This document shows positions 1 through 9,367 of a stretch of DNA of 64,000 nt, one piece after another. This DNA comes from Dyella acidiphila. GTDB lineage: Bacteria; Pseudomonadota; Gammaproteobacteria; Xanthomonadales; Rhodanobacteraceae. Numbering within the stretch: position 1 is the first letter of the stretch; each line of letters starts with the position of its first letter. The stretch lies in contig NZ_JACZZA010000011.1 in the NCBI RefSeq assembly GCF_014863405.1, forward strand, positions 62,001 through 126,000. The letters are read 5' to 3'. A program made the position numbers and the translations under genes. Under the pieces are notes generated by a model. That model saw only the letters and a list, made by a program, of their open reading frames with translations. It did not search any database and was not told the origin of the DNA.

Positions 1-605
1 CCGAGTGCCTGGGCCTCTTCGACGAGTGACAGGTCGTGAAGCACGCCGGAAAAATTGGACTGCTGCGGGAATGCGAACAAGCCCCCGCCCTGTTGATCGA
101 CGCTCGCCCGCAGGTTTTCAGATCCGCGATCGAGCCGGAGTTGCGCATCCAGCGGCAACACGCCGATGGGTGCCTGTGCGCGCCTGGCGAACTCCCGCAT
201 GCCATTGACGGAATTGTGGTTGTCGGCCGAGAGAATGAGCCCGTGGCGCGCCGAAAATGGATAGCTCTCAGCGACGAGCTTGAGGGCTGCAGTGGCGTTG
301 GCCGTAAAGCAGACTTCGTAGAGATCCGGATCGGCATCGAAGAAGGCGAGCGTCGAGGCGCGCGCGGCTGCCTGTGCGGCAGCGCTGTTGCGGGAGGCTA
401 GATGCTCCGAGTGAGGATTGCCGAAAATTCCGTGCGCCAGCCGCTCGCCCTGCGCCCGTGCCTGCGAGGCGCCGTAAAGCGCACTCGCCGCGTAATCGAG
501 ATAAGCGATACCGGCCGTATCGAGCCGCGCGAATTCATGGGCGCGAAGTGCGGCGAAGTCGAAGGCATCGCTCGCCTCGGCGGGTTCCATGGCATGCGTC
601 AGCAT
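1..605 (-). CDS. class V (cysteine desulfurase-like) aminotransferase, 3' end outside window
   Basis: Read on the minus strand, the frame begins MLTHAMEPAEAS and stays open to the window edge for about 200 codons. It contains the N-terminal signature of PLP-dependent fold-type I class V enzymes: YLDYAASALYG near residue 35, FGNPHSEH near residue 60, and CFTANATAAL near residue 95. This matches the cysteine desulfurase / molybdenum-cofactor sulfurase group. The PLP lysine and catalytic cysteine lie beyond the window, so desulfurase activity cannot be confirmed. The start at 605 is supported by GGAGG five bases upstream and overlaps the end of the preceding rhodanese gene by 7 bp, making it the last visible gene of a sulfur operon. 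That context favours a sulfur-mobilising enzyme over a general aminotransferase. Confidence 0.8.
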   Translation of the reverse strand, partial: MLTHAMEPAEASDAFDFAALRAHEFARLDTAGIAYLDYAASALYGASQARAQGERLAHGIFGNPHSEHLASRNSAAAQAAARASTLAFFDADPDLYEVCFTANATAALKLVAESYPFSARHGLILSADNHNSVNGMREFARRAQAPIGVLPLDAQLRLDRGSENLRASVDQQGGGLFAFPQQSNFSGVLHDLSLVEEAQAL

Positions 606-1183
606 CCGCGCCTCCGCGGGCGCTGCCCGGTCTGCGTTGCACTGGCCATGTCGCCGCCCTGCTCTACTCCGATGCGGGGAGAGCCACCGAAGTAATGGCT
701 CAATGCCTCGATCTGTGCACGCTCCGCGGTCGAGGCGTTCGCCGGCAGCGACGGATGCAGCACCTCTTCGCGCCAGTCGGCAAGACCGCCCGGCACGAAT
801 ACCGCTTGCGTCACGCCAAGCGAGTGCAACATCACCCACGCCTGGCCGGCATGCGCGCCTTCCTGCGAGTAAAGGACGATGGTCTGGCCGGGTGCGAAGT
901 GCGACTTCGCCAACTGGTCGATCGGCACATTCTCCGCTGTCGGGATCGCATCGTCGCGAAACTCGGCCGGCGAACGTACGTCGATAACGCGAAGTCCAGG
1001 CCGGCGATCGCGTATCCACTCCGCCAGCTGGCGCGCACTGACGTGGTCGGAGCCTTGGTCGATTGCACGCGCGATGGAATCCAGATCCAGCCCTCGCTGC
1101 GGCGCGCGGAAGGAACTCCCTGCGAAAGGCGCTCCCAGGCCCAAGGCAAGCGCACTGATGCCAAGCTGTCTCACCCATTTCAT
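599..1183 (-). CDS. exported rhodanese-domain protein lacking the catalytic cysteine
   Basis: A 194-residue protein starting MKWVRQLGISALALG, with a hydrophobic N-terminus that looks like a signal peptide or anchor, followed by one rhodanese domain (residues about 50-160). Family features are visible: LRVIDVRSPAEFRDDAIP and VFVPGGLADWREEVL. The active-site loop, normally Y-C-x-x-G, reads YSQEGAHAGQ, so serine occupies the cysteine position. Sulfur transfer by the usual persulfide mechanism is therefore unlikely; a binding or regulatory role is an inference. The start at 1183 overlaps the stop of the upstream YeeE gene by 4 bp (ATGA), which implies translational coupling; a longer open frame to 1435 is not supported by any domain content. 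Confidence 0.85.
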   Translation of the reverse strand: MKWVRQLGISALALGLGAPFAGSSFRAPQRGLDLDSIARAIDQGSDHVSARQLAEWIRDRRPGLRVIDVRSPAEFRDDAIPTAENVPIDQLAKSHFAPGQTIVLYSQEGAHAGQAWVMLHSLGVTQAVFVPGGLADWREEVLHPSLPANASTAERAQIEALSHYFGGSPRIGVEQGGDMASATQTGQRPRRRGC

Positions 1184-1719
1184 GGTCTTGCCTCTCGCTT
1201 CGCGATCCATGCCAATACCGAAATGGCAATCACCGTGACCAGCGCGACCACAACGCCATACGGCAAGCCTGTGAGACCTTGGAGCGTCAATGGGCCGTAC
1301 GGCGTTGCGCGATAGAAAGATTCGATCGCGGGGAACGCCAGGCCGACGAGCAGCAGACCTGCCAACAACCCGAGCATCGTTGCGGCGCCTTCGATACGGC
1401 CGCCGGCCAGCGCCACGCAGGAGGTACCCGGACATAGGCCGCTCAGCACGAAGCCGAGCCCGAAGATCAGGCCGCCAACGAGTTGCGGTAGCAGATAGGT
1501 GTCGGGCACGTAGAACGCAGCGGAATCAAACAGGCCCAGCCGGCCACCCCAGAAGGCGCCGAGCATGGCGGTCAGCATCGCGCTCAACATCACCTTGAGC
1601 ACGGTGAAATCCCGCAGATAGAACTGGCCGGCGAGCTTCGGCGGATCGCCCAAGCCGGCGCATTCGAGTGCCGCGCCGAATGCCACGCCGATGCCTCCCG
1701 CAATCAGCAGATCGTTCAT
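1180..1719 (-). CDS. YeeE/YedE-family membrane protein (second of pair)
   Basis: A 179-residue integral membrane protein with about four to five hydrophobic segments. The motif GLCPGTSCVALAGG at about residues 91-104 matches the conserved Cys-containing loop of the YeeE/YedE (DUF6691/PmpB-like) family, implicated in uptake of thiosulfate or other reduced sulfur. It overlaps its neighbours on both sides by 4 bp (start inside the upstream YeeE stop; stop inside the rhodanese start), so the pair is almost certainly co-translated. Two half-size YeeE proteins side by side are the usual PmpA/PmpB arrangement. The transported sulfur species is not determinable here. Confidence 0.85.
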   Translation of the reverse strand: MNDLLIAGGIGVAFGAALECAGLGDPPKLAGQFYLRDFTVLKVMLSAMLTAMLGAFWGGRLGLFDSAAFYVPDTYLLPQLVGGLIFGLGFVLSGLCPGTSCVALAGGRIEGAATMLGLLAGLLLVGLAFPAIESFYRATPYGPLTLQGLTGLPYGVVVALVTVIAISVLAWIAKREARP

Positions 1720-2225
1720 GGCCAGAGCCTGCGCACGAGCGGCGCGGCAACGAAGCCGGCGAGGAACAGTGTGCCCATAAAGATCCAGGCACCGACACTA
1801 AGCACCGCACCGCCACTCAAGGCGAGGCCGCTGGTGCAGCCTCGTGCCAGCGCGGCCCCAATGCCCATCAAGATGCCGCCTGCGACGCTGGCGAACAGCT
1901 TGCCAGCGGACGGACGGGCGGCGCGGACGAACATCGATCGTGTTCGTCCTGCCAGCGCCGCCGAAACGGCGGCGCCGATCAGCACACCGACGATCTCGAC
2001 GACAATCCAGGCAGTCCACGGCGAACCGTCCTGCAGATAGCTGCGGAAGTAGGCGCTATGCGCAGCCGTCTCCGGCGAGACGTTGCTGATCACGCCACTC
2101 GCCACGCTGGCGAATGCACCGGATGCTCCCAGCCCCTGCCCGGTCAGCGCGAAGCAGGCTAGCAGCACCAGGCCCAGGCATACGCCCGCCAGGTGAGGGT
2201 CGGCATAAGAACGGAGCGGGCGCAT
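1716..2225 (-). CDS. YeeE/YedE-family membrane protein (first of pair)
   Basis: A 169-residue membrane protein starting MRPLRSYADPHLAG, chosen because the ATG at 2225 sits 3 bp past the stop of the upstream sulfurtransferase and because the longer frame adds only Arg-rich non-family sequence. The signature ALARGCTSGLALSGGA (residues about 117-132) is the conserved cysteine loop of YeeE/YedE proteins, and several membrane-spanning segments surround it. It probably forms the first half of a two-component sulfur-compound channel with the next gene. Its position behind an exported sulfurtransferase suggests periplasmic sulfur delivered across the inner membrane; this is inferred from context. Confidence 0.85.
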   Translation of the reverse strand: MRPLRSYADPHLAGVCLGLVLLACFALTGQGLGASGAFASVASGVISNVSPETAAHSAYFRSYLQDGSPWTAWIVVEIVGVLIGAAVSAALAGRTRSMFVRAARPSAGKLFASVAGGILMGIGAALARGCTSGLALSGGAVLSVGAWIFMGTLFLAGFVAAPLVRRLWP

Positions 2226-2227
2226 CG

Positions 2228-3148
2228 TCAGCGCTCGACCGGCAGATCGCGCATCGTCCAGTCTTCGAACGAACCGTCGTACAGCACGGCATCGATCCCT
2301 ACGGCACGTGCCGCGAACAACGCTGCCGTTCCCTGCTGGCCGATGTGGCAATAGGTAATCACCCGATCGCCTGGCTTCACGCCGGCCTTGCGGAACAAGG
2401 CCAGCAGTTCGGCCGGCTTTTTCAGGGTCAGGTCGTCATTGGTGATGTCGGTAAACGGCAGGCTGTGCGCACCGGGGATGTGGCCGCGGCGGAGGTGGCC
2501 ATCCGCACCGCTCTGTTCGACGCCGTCGTAGTACATCGTGGCGCGCGCATCGATAAGCACATAACCGGGCTGCCGGACGTGCGACTGCACAAACGCGGCG
2601 TCGACGATGGTCGGCTGCAGATTGAAGGGCTTCAGTGTTCCCGGCGGCGTGGCCGTGACCTGGTCAGTCAGGGGGCGGCCCTCGCGGCGCCACTTCGGTA
2701 TGCCGCCGTCGAGCAGGTCGGCATGCGCTCCCAGCCCGGCCGATTGCAGCGTGAACCATATCCGCGTCGCCTGAGAGACCTGATCGTCTCCGAAGTACAC
2801 CACCACGCGGGAGTCGTCGGAGATGCCCAGTCCCTGCAGCCGCTGGCGCAATTCCGGCGCCGTAGGCATTTCCAGCGAAAGTTTGCTCGACGTGGCGGCG
2901 ACATCCTCAAGACTGACGAAGCGCGCGCCAGGAATGTGCGTGGTTTTGTACTGCGATGCTTCGCCGACCTGTAGCAGCACGAGGTTGAGGTCGTGCAGGT
3001 GACTGCCCAGCCACGCCGTGGATACCCACGGCTCGGTTTGCGTGGTGTCTTGCGCAGCAGTCTGCGCCTGTACGCAATATGGCAGGGCCGCTGATCCAAC
3101 GAGGATCGCAAATGCCATGGCCGCCTTCGCCAGAATCTTGATCTGCAT
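2228..3148 (-). CDS. exported thiosulfate/3-mercaptopyruvate-type sulfurtransferase (tandem rhodanese)
   Basis: A 306-residue protein with an N-terminal signal peptide (hydrophobic AMAFAILVGSAAL, probable cleavage after an Ala-containing site near residue 27) and two rhodanese domains. The first (about 45-165) carries HIPGARFVSLEDV and is non-catalytic. The second (about 175-300) carries HIPGAHSLPFTD and the catalytic loop TYCHIGQQG, with Cys present. This is the standard architecture of thiosulfate sulfurtransferases, expected here in the periplasm. The start at 3148 has GGGAG six bases upstream; the longer frame to 3721 has no family similarity. It heads the sulfur operon that continues through two YeeE proteins, a rhodanese and a class V aminotransferase. 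Confidence 0.88.
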   Translation of the reverse strand: MQIKILAKAAMAFAILVGSAALPYCVQAQTAAQDTTQTEPWVSTAWLGSHLHDLNLVLLQVGEASQYKTTHIPGARFVSLEDVAATSSKLSLEMPTAPELRQRLQGLGISDDSRVVVYFGDDQVSQATRIWFTLQSAGLGAHADLLDGGIPKWRREGRPLTDQVTATPPGTLKPFNLQPTIVDAAFVQSHVRQPGYVLIDARATMYYDGVEQSGADGHLRRGHIPGAHSLPFTDITNDDLTLKKPAELLALFRKAGVKPGDRVITYCHIGQQGTAALFAARAVGIDAVLYDGSFEDWTMRDLPVER

Positions 3149-3301
3149 GGGTTCTCCCGGTGTCATGTGTGCAACAGGTATAGGGCACGCAGAAGCGCTG
3201 TGGGATGGGCATGCGACGGACCTGGTCGGCCATGCGATGAAACGGCCCAGGCGCGGATGGTTCGTGTGCGCCCCGGCGCATGCTTTGCTAACGTGTCGTA
3301 C

Positions 3302-4501
3302 ATGGATTTTCCCAACGACGACCTGCATGCCCGACTGCCGCGAAGCGTGCTGTCGGACCTGGGTGGCTGGACGCTCTACCAGAGCTTCCGCACCTTTACC
3401 TGGCCCTGGCTGCTGCGCCGGGGAATCGTGTTGTGGCCGCTGGCGCTTCTCGCCGGTTGTACCTATGCGACCTGGCATGCGTCCGGCACGGGGGCGTGGG
3501 GCGACTGGCCCGGGCTGGCACTGAGGGCGTGCATCGCATCGCTGATCGCAGTCTCGGCCGGCCCCCTGCTCGCTACGTTGATCCGGTATCGGCGTTTTCC
3601 GGGCACCGCGGAGCGTGTGCTGGTAGTTCTGGCGATCCTGCTGGGGCTCTGGCTGGGCATCGTCGCGCTCAACTGGGTGGGCGCCTATCACGCCCATCTC
3701 ATGCAGGCCTATGCCGGGCATTACATGCGAATCAATTGGTTCGGTGCGGCCGTTTCAAATTTTCTCGGCTCCAACGTCAATGCATCCATGTTCGCTCTGA
3801 TCCTGGCGGGCGGCGGTTATGCAACGGTCTACTATCTCGGCGAGCAGCGACGCATCGCCCAGTTCGAAGCCGGTCGCCAGATCGAAAACCTGCGCGCAGA
3901 GCGGAATGCCGCGGACATGCGGCTGGCCCTGCTGCAGGCGCAGGTCGAACCGCATTTTCTCTTCAATACACTGGCGTCGGTGCGGTCGCTGATTGCTAGC
4001 GAACCCGAGCGCGCGGCAACCACCATCGACGCGCTCGCGGCGTATCTGCGCATCGCGTTGCCGCGGATCCGCACCACGGGCATCGAAGAAGCCACGCTCG
4101 GTCGCCAGATCGATCTTTGCATGGGCTATCTGGAGATCATGAAGGTCCGTACGGCTGGGCGCGTCGAGGTCCACGTCGATGCAAGCGACGAGGTGCGGGC
4201 CATGCCCTTCCCGCCCCTGATCCTGCTGACGCTGGTGGAAAACGCGATGACCCACGGCATCGAGCCGAAACCGGGCCCCGGCATGATCAAGATCACCGCA
4301 GGCACCGCGAATGGGTTCCTGAGCGTGAACGTCGAAGACGATGGCCGCGGCTTGCAACCCGGCACCACGCCCGGCCTGGGCCTAGCAAACGTTCGCGCCC
4401 AGCTCCGCGATCGGTTTGGAACCCATGCACGCTTCGAGATCGCATCACGTGCCGGAGGCGGGGTGAGCGCGTGCATCCACATTCCGCTCGCGTTTCCATG
4501 A
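3302..4501 (+). CDS. LytS/YehU-type sensor histidine kinase
   Basis: A 399-residue membrane histidine kinase. The N-terminal half has about four transmembrane segments (roughly residues 38-175). The cytoplasmic part contains the His_kinase motif LLQAQVEPHFLFNTLASV with the phospho-accepting His near residue 217, and an HATPase domain with LVENAMTHGIEPKPG (N box) and DDGRGL plus GLGLANVRAQL (G boxes). This is the LytS/AlgZ family, which pairs with LytTR regulators; the next gene overlaps it by 4 bp and encodes one. I chose MDFPNDDLH at 3302 as start; no clear Shine-Dalgarno is seen and an upstream start at 3257 is possible. The signal is unknown. Confidence 0.9.
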   Translation: MDFPNDDLHARLPRSVLSDLGGWTLYQSFRTFTWPWLLRRGIVLWPLALLAGCTYATWHASGTGAWGDWPGLALRACIASLIAVSAGPLLATLIRYRRFPGTAERVLVVLAILLGLWLGIVALNWVGAYHAHLMQAYAGHYMRINWFGAAVSNFLGSNVNASMFALILAGGGYATVYYLGEQRRIAQFEAGRQIENLRAERNAADMRLALLQAQVEPHFLFNTLASVRSLIASEPERAATTIDALAAYLRIALPRIRTTGIEEATLGRQIDLCMGYLEIMKVRTAGRVEVHVDASDEVRAMPFPPLILLTLVENAMTHGIEPKPGPGMIKITAGTANGFLSVNVEDDGRGLQPGTTPGLGLANVRAQLRDRFGTHARFEIASRAGGGVSACIHIPLAFP

Positions 4502-5250
4502 TCGCGCCCACCACGGCCCTTATCGCCGAGGACGAAGAACCGCAGCGAACGGAGCTGCGCGGCATGCTGGCACGACTGTGGCCGGAACTGGTGATCGTCG
4601 CCGAATGCGACAACGGCATCAGCGCGCTCGATGTGTGGACATCGGAGAAACCGGATGTTGCCTTCCTCGACATCCGCATGCCGGGACTTGGCGGCCTAGA
4701 GGTTGCGCGGCAGGCCGTCAGTCCAGCCCAGGTCGTCTTCATCACCGCGCATGACGAATTCGCGGTGAAAGCCTTCGATGCCGGCGCCATCGACTATCTG
4801 TTGAAGCCGATCCGCAGCGATCGCCTGATTGAAACGGTGGCACGCCTGCGCAGTCGCCAGCCCGCAACACAGGTCGATTTCACGGCATTGATCGATAGCC
4901 TCGCCGGCCGCTTGAAGCCGGTGGAGATGATCACCTGGATAACCGCCAGCATCGGCGACACCCTGCGCATGATCCACATCGGCGACGTCATTCTTTTCCA
5001 GTCCGAGGACAAGTACACCCGCGTCGCCACCGCCACCGATTCCGCATACATCCGCACGCCACTGAAGGATCTGATCCCCAAGCTCGATCCTGAAGCCTTC
5101 TGGCGGGTTCACCGCAACGCCATCGTTCGCGTGTCGGCGATCCGTCAGGTTAAACCGGACGGGGATGGCCGCCTGCTGGTCTGGCTGCATGGCATGACTG
5201 AGCCGCTACGCGTAAGCGATGCGTTTCGCCATCGTTTTCGCGCTATGTGA
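4498..5250 (+). CDS. LytTR-family response regulator
   Basis: A 250-residue regulator. The receiver domain (about 1-120) has the acidic pair EDEE, the phospho-acceptor Asp near residue 58 in VAFLDIRMPG, and a KP dipeptide in DYLLKPIRS. The C-terminal LytTR DNA-binding domain (about 145-248) is visible in DVILFQSEDKYTRV and FWRVHRNAIVRVSAI. The ATG overlaps the kinase stop (ATGA), giving an obligate two-gene unit. LytTR regulators bind direct repeats upstream of targets; target genes are not identifiable here. Confidence 0.92.
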   Translation: MIAPTTALIAEDEEPQRTELRGMLARLWPELVIVAECDNGISALDVWTSEKPDVAFLDIRMPGLGGLEVARQAVSPAQVVFITAHDEFAVKAFDAGAIDYLLKPIRSDRLIETVARLRSRQPATQVDFTALIDSLAGRLKPVEMITWITASIGDTLRMIHIGDVILFQSEDKYTRVATATDSAYIRTPLKDLIPKLDPEAFWRVHRNAIVRVSAIRQVKPDGDGRLLVWLHGMTEPLRVSDAFRHRFRAM

Positions 5251-5280
5251 TGTGGTGTGTGGGACAGGGATCGGTCGCAA

Positions 5281-5676
5281 TTAATCCAGCATCGCAATCG
5301 CATCAACCTCGATCAGATAGCCTGGAGACAACGACGCCACACCAAGCACCACGTCTGCAGGCTTGTAATCCCCGAACAGTGTTTTGCGGGCCTCTTCGAT
5401 AATCGGCAGGCATCGGTCACGCTCGTAATTGACGACGTAGACAGTGATTCTTGCGACTTGCCTGGGTCCAGCGCCCGCGGCAGCAAGGGCGCGGCCGAGG
5501 TTGCCGTACACCTGACGTGCCTGGGCCGCAAGATCACCTCGGCCTACGAGGTTGCCATGTATATCCTCAGGTTCCTGGCCAGAAATAAATACCAACTTGC
5601 TGCCCGTTGCCACGACCACCTGGGTATAGGTTTCCGGGGTCGGCAAATCGGCCGGGTTGATGTATTCAAGTGACAT
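5281..5676 (-). CDS. RidA/YjgF-family protein
   Basis: A 131-residue protein of the Rid family. Visible features: KLVFISGQEPEDIHGN (the SGQ segment), DLAAQARQVYGNLGRALAAA, and the C-terminal VASLSPGYLIEVDAIA; the Arg that binds substrate in RidA (usually in a P-x-R-x-x-V context) is not obvious in this copy. The true RidA hydrolyses reactive enamines/imines, but several Rid subfamilies have other roles and this one may not be the housekeeping copy. I start it at MSLEYINPAD (5676) rather than 5721 because the family begins there. It stands alone, convergent with the LytTR regulator. Confidence 0.85.
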   Translation of the reverse strand: MSLEYINPADLPTPETYTQVVVATGSKLVFISGQEPEDIHGNLVGRGDLAAQARQVYGNLGRALAAAGAGPRQVARITVYVVNYERDRCLPIIEEARKTLFGDYKPADVVLGVASLSPGYLIEVDAIAMLD

Positions 5677-5805
5677 TTGCCTGTGATCCTCACCTTGTTG
5701 ATTTATCGCTGAAGCGATCAAGCGGTGATGATCGTAGCCCCCTTTATCGCACTGGCGTAGTGGGTATCACGATGACTGCTCCCATCTCTCTGCCCCGATG
5801 CCCAC

Positions 5806-6822
5806 CTACATACGCAACAGCACCTTGATCGCCTCACGCTGATCCATGGCCCGATAGCCTCGCGCCACATCGGCCAAAGGAAGCTCAAGATCAAACACCC
5901 GCCCAGGATTGATCTTGCGCGTAAGCACCAGATCCATCAGCTGCGGCAGGAAGCGACGCACCGGCGCCGGACCGCCCAGCATGCCCTTCTGGGCGAAAAA
6001 CAGCTGCTGACCGTCGAATTCAACCCCATGCGGCACGCCTACGTAGCCGATCATCGAGCCCGGCCGTGCGCACTCCAGCGCCTGCATCATGGATTCCTTG
6101 GTGCCTACGCATTCGAGTACCGCATCGGCCCCTACATTGCGCGTCATCTTCTTAAGCTCGGCAACGCCTGCGTCGCCACGCTCGGCAATGATGTCGGTCG
6201 CGCCGAATTCGAGCGCCAGTTCTTGGCGTGCTTTATGGCGGCTCATGGCGATGATCCTGGCGGCTCCCATTTGCCTGGCCGAGAGCACACCCATCAGGCC
6301 TACGGCGCCATCGCCCACAACGACGACGGTGGAGCCCGGCTGCACGCGCGCCGCATCGGCGGCATACCAGCCGGTGCCAAGCACATCCGATACGGCCAGC
6401 AGGCTGGGAATCAGGTCATCCGGCGGCAGTTCGTCGGTAGCTACCAGGGTGCCGTCGGCCAACGGGACGCGCGCCAGCGGTGCCTGCGCGCCGCTCATGA
6501 ATTCGCGCTGCTCGCACGAGGATTGAAAGCCGTACTGGCAATGCGGGCAGGTGTTGTCGGAAATGCAGAATGAGCCCACCACAAACTGGCCCGGCTTCAC
6601 GGATTTCACCTCGCTGCCCACTGCCACCACGATGCCGCAGTACTCATGCCCCATGGCCAGCGGTGCGGTGATCGGATTTGAACCGCGATAAGGCCATAGA
6701 TCGGAACCGCAAATGCAGCTTGCGGACAGCCGGATAATGGCGTCGGTAGGTTTGAGAATGGTCGGCTCGTCGCGTTCTTCGGCGCGCACATCGCCTGGGC
6801 CGTACATCATGGTCGCCAGCAT
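5806..6822 (-). CDS. zinc-dependent alcohol dehydrogenase (MDR superfamily)
   Basis: A 338-residue medium-chain dehydrogenase. Cys38 and nearby CICGSDLWPYRG plus GHEYCGIVVAVG supply catalytic-zinc ligands. The Cys-rich loop FCISDNTCPHCQYG, completed by a Cys shortly after, matches the structural-zinc lobe. The Rossmann glycine motif GDGAVGLMGVLSAR lies near residue 165. Start 6822 is favoured by GGAG eight bases upstream; a 14-residue N-terminal extension to 6864 is possible but lacks support. It belongs to the minus-strand oxidoreductase block downstream of an aldo/keto reductase, separated from it by a hairpin. Substrate is unknown. Confidence 0.88.
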   Translation of the reverse strand: MLATMMYGPGDVRAEERDEPTILKPTDAIIRLSASCICGSDLWPYRGSNPITAPLAMGHEYCGIVVAVGSEVKSVKPGQFVVGSFCISDNTCPHCQYGFQSSCEQREFMSGAQAPLARVPLADGTLVATDELPPDDLIPSLLAVSDVLGTGWYAADAARVQPGSTVVVVGDGAVGLMGVLSARQMGAARIIAMSRHKARQELALEFGATDIIAERGDAGVAELKKMTRNVGADAVLECVGTKESMMQALECARPGSMIGYVGVPHGVEFDGQQLFFAQKGMLGGPAPVRRFLPQLMDLVLTRKINPGRVFDLELPLADVARGYRAMDQREAIKVLLRM

Positions 6823-6866
6823 GGGTAGGTCTCCGACTGATTGGGGTTGAGAGGGTTTGAACATCG

Positions 6867-6896
6867 AAAGCCGTTCGCCCGTGGCTGAACGGCTTT
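6867..6896. terminator. hairpin between aldo/keto reductase and alcohol dehydrogenase genes
   Basis: A perfect 10-bp inverted repeat, AAAGCCGTTC and GAACGGCTTT, separated by 10 bases, followed by a short T run. It could terminate or attenuate transcription between the two minus-strand genes; the T run is weak on the minus strand. Confidence 0.5.
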
Positions 6897-6927
6897 TCTG
6901 TGCAAGTGATGCGATGCGGCTGGATTT

Positions 6928-7926
<999 letters not shown>

Positions 7927-7972
7927 TCACCTTGATAAATATTGATAGTTGCTCGACACGTATCCGCCGTGC

Positions 7973-8296
7973 TCAGGCACTCTCCGCAAATACCTTGCGC
8001 GCGATGCCCACGGCGGTACTCGCTGCCGGCCAGCCGGCGTAGAAAGCCAGGTGCGTGATGGCTTCGACCAGTTCGTCACGCGTAACGCCGTTCTGCTGCG
8101 CGAACTTCAAATGGAACGGCAACTCGTTGATGCGGTATTGCGCGATCAAGGCGACGACGGTGATCAGGCTGCGGTCGCGCTTGGACAGCTCCGCACGCTC
8201 CCACACGTCGCCAAACAGCACCTGCTGGGTCAGCCGGTCGAGGGCGGGCGCGACGTCGGCGAAGGGGCCTTGGGTCTTGGGAGGTGTTTCGGCCAT
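7973..8296 (-). CDS. carboxymuconolactone decarboxylase-family protein
   Basis: A 107-residue all-helical protein with the CMD core: ELSKRDRSLITVVALIAQ, ELPFHLKFAQQNGVT and LVEAITHLAFYAGWPAA. It lacks the CxxC pair of AhpD peroxidase-type members, so it belongs with the gamma-CMD-like group that often travels with oxidoreductases and LysR or AraC regulators. Its exact reaction is unknown. It is the first gene of a minus-strand unit with the aldo/keto reductase and is divergent from the LysR gene. Confidence 0.88.
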   Translation of the reverse strand: MAETPPKTQGPFADVAPALDRLTQQVLFGDVWERAELSKRDRSLITVVALIAQYRINELPFHLKFAQQNGVTRDELVEAITHLAFYAGWPAASTAVGIARKVFAESA

Positions 8297-8415
8297 GGCT
8301 TGGTTCCCTGGGATAGGCGAGGGAATGCCAGTCTGACCCTGGCGCGCTTATCTGATAACCCGGGCAATATCGAATGGACTTATGATTCCAGTCGATTAAT
8401 CAAGCCGGTGCAGCC
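8297..8415. promoter_or_regulatory. divergent promoter region with candidate LysR sites
   Basis: The 119-bp gap between the divergent CMD and LysR genes holds two short dyads: TTATC-T-GATAA at 8348-8358, and TGATT / AATCA with a 10-base spacer at 8383-8402, just upstream of the LysR start. LysR regulators typically bind T-N11-A dyads in such gaps and regulate the divergent gene; assignment of either dyad is by eye. Confidence 0.4.
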
Positions 8416-9318
8416 ATGAGTGGCGAGAACTACAACGACCTGCAGGCCTTCCTTACGGTGGCGCGCGAAGGCAGCTTTACCCGCGCCGCCGCCCAGCTGG
8501 GCCTGTCGCAATCGGCGCTCAGCCACAAGATCCAGAGCCTGGAGGCGCGGCTTGGGCTGCGCCTGCTCACCCGCACCACCCGCAGCGTGTCGCCCACCGA
8601 AGCCGGCGAGCGGTTGCAGCAGGCGCTGGCGCCCAATTTCGAGAACATCGACGCGGCGCTGTCCGGCCTCAGCGAGCTGCGCGACAAGCCAAGCGGCACC
8701 ATCCGCATCACCAGCAGCGAGCACGCCGCCGCCACCATCCTGTGGCCGGTACTGGAGTCCTTTCTGCCGCAGTACCCGGACATCCGCGTGGAAGTGATCA
8801 GCGATTCCTCGCTCACCGACATCGTGGCCGAGCGCTTCGACGCCGGTATTCGTCTGGGCGAGCGGGTTGCCCAGGACATGATCGCGGTGCCGATCGGGCC
8901 GCCCACTCGGCTGGTCGTCGTGGGCAAGCCCACTTATCTGGCCTCCACGTCGCCGATCGCCACGCCACGCGACCTCACCCAGCACAACTGCATCAACCTG
9001 CGCTTCCTTACCCACGGCGGTCTGTATGCATGGGAGTTCGAGAAAGGCAGCAATGCGCTCAATGTGCGCGTGGAAGGCAGGCTGACCTTCAACAGTCTCG
9101 AGCGCATCCTCGCCGCTTCACTGGCCGGCTTCGGTCTCGCCTATATACCTGAAGACATGGTTCGTCCGCACATCGAAGCTGGTCGGTTACAGCAAGTGTT
9201 GGATGACTGGTGCCCGCTGTTTTCGGGCTATCACCTGTATTACCCGAGCCGGCGGCAGCCTTCGCCTGCCTTTGCGCGGCTGGTCGATGCGCTTCGCTAT
9301 CGCTCGCATGGTCCGTAG
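8416..9318 (+). CDS. LysR-family transcriptional regulator
   Basis: A 300-residue regulator with an N-terminal winged helix-turn-helix (FLTVAREGSFTRAAAQLGLS then LSHKIQSLEARLGLRLLTRT, residues about 10-55) and a substrate-binding co-inducer domain (about 90-295). Length and order are standard. The segments SGTIRITSSEHAA and DAGIRLGERVAQDMIAVPIG place it in the large CrgA/DmlR-like group. Transcribed away from the CMD/aldo-keto reductase unit, its likely target. The effector is unknown. Confidence 0.93.
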   Translation: MSGENYNDLQAFLTVAREGSFTRAAAQLGLSQSALSHKIQSLEARLGLRLLTRTTRSVSPTEAGERLQQALAPNFENIDAALSGLSELRDKPSGTIRITSSEHAAATILWPVLESFLPQYPDIRVEVISDSSLTDIVAERFDAGIRLGERVAQDMIAVPIGPPTRLVVVGKPTYLASTSPIATPRDLTQHNCINLRFLTHGGLYAWEFEKGSNALNVRVEGRLTFNSLERILAASLAGFGLAYIPEDMVRPHIEAGRLQQVLDDWCPLFSGYHLYYPSRRQPSPAFARLVDALRYRSHGP

Positions 9319-9367
9319 AAAGCAATTATTGCGGGCAGGTGTTTTGCACTATGCCCCACTGACAACC

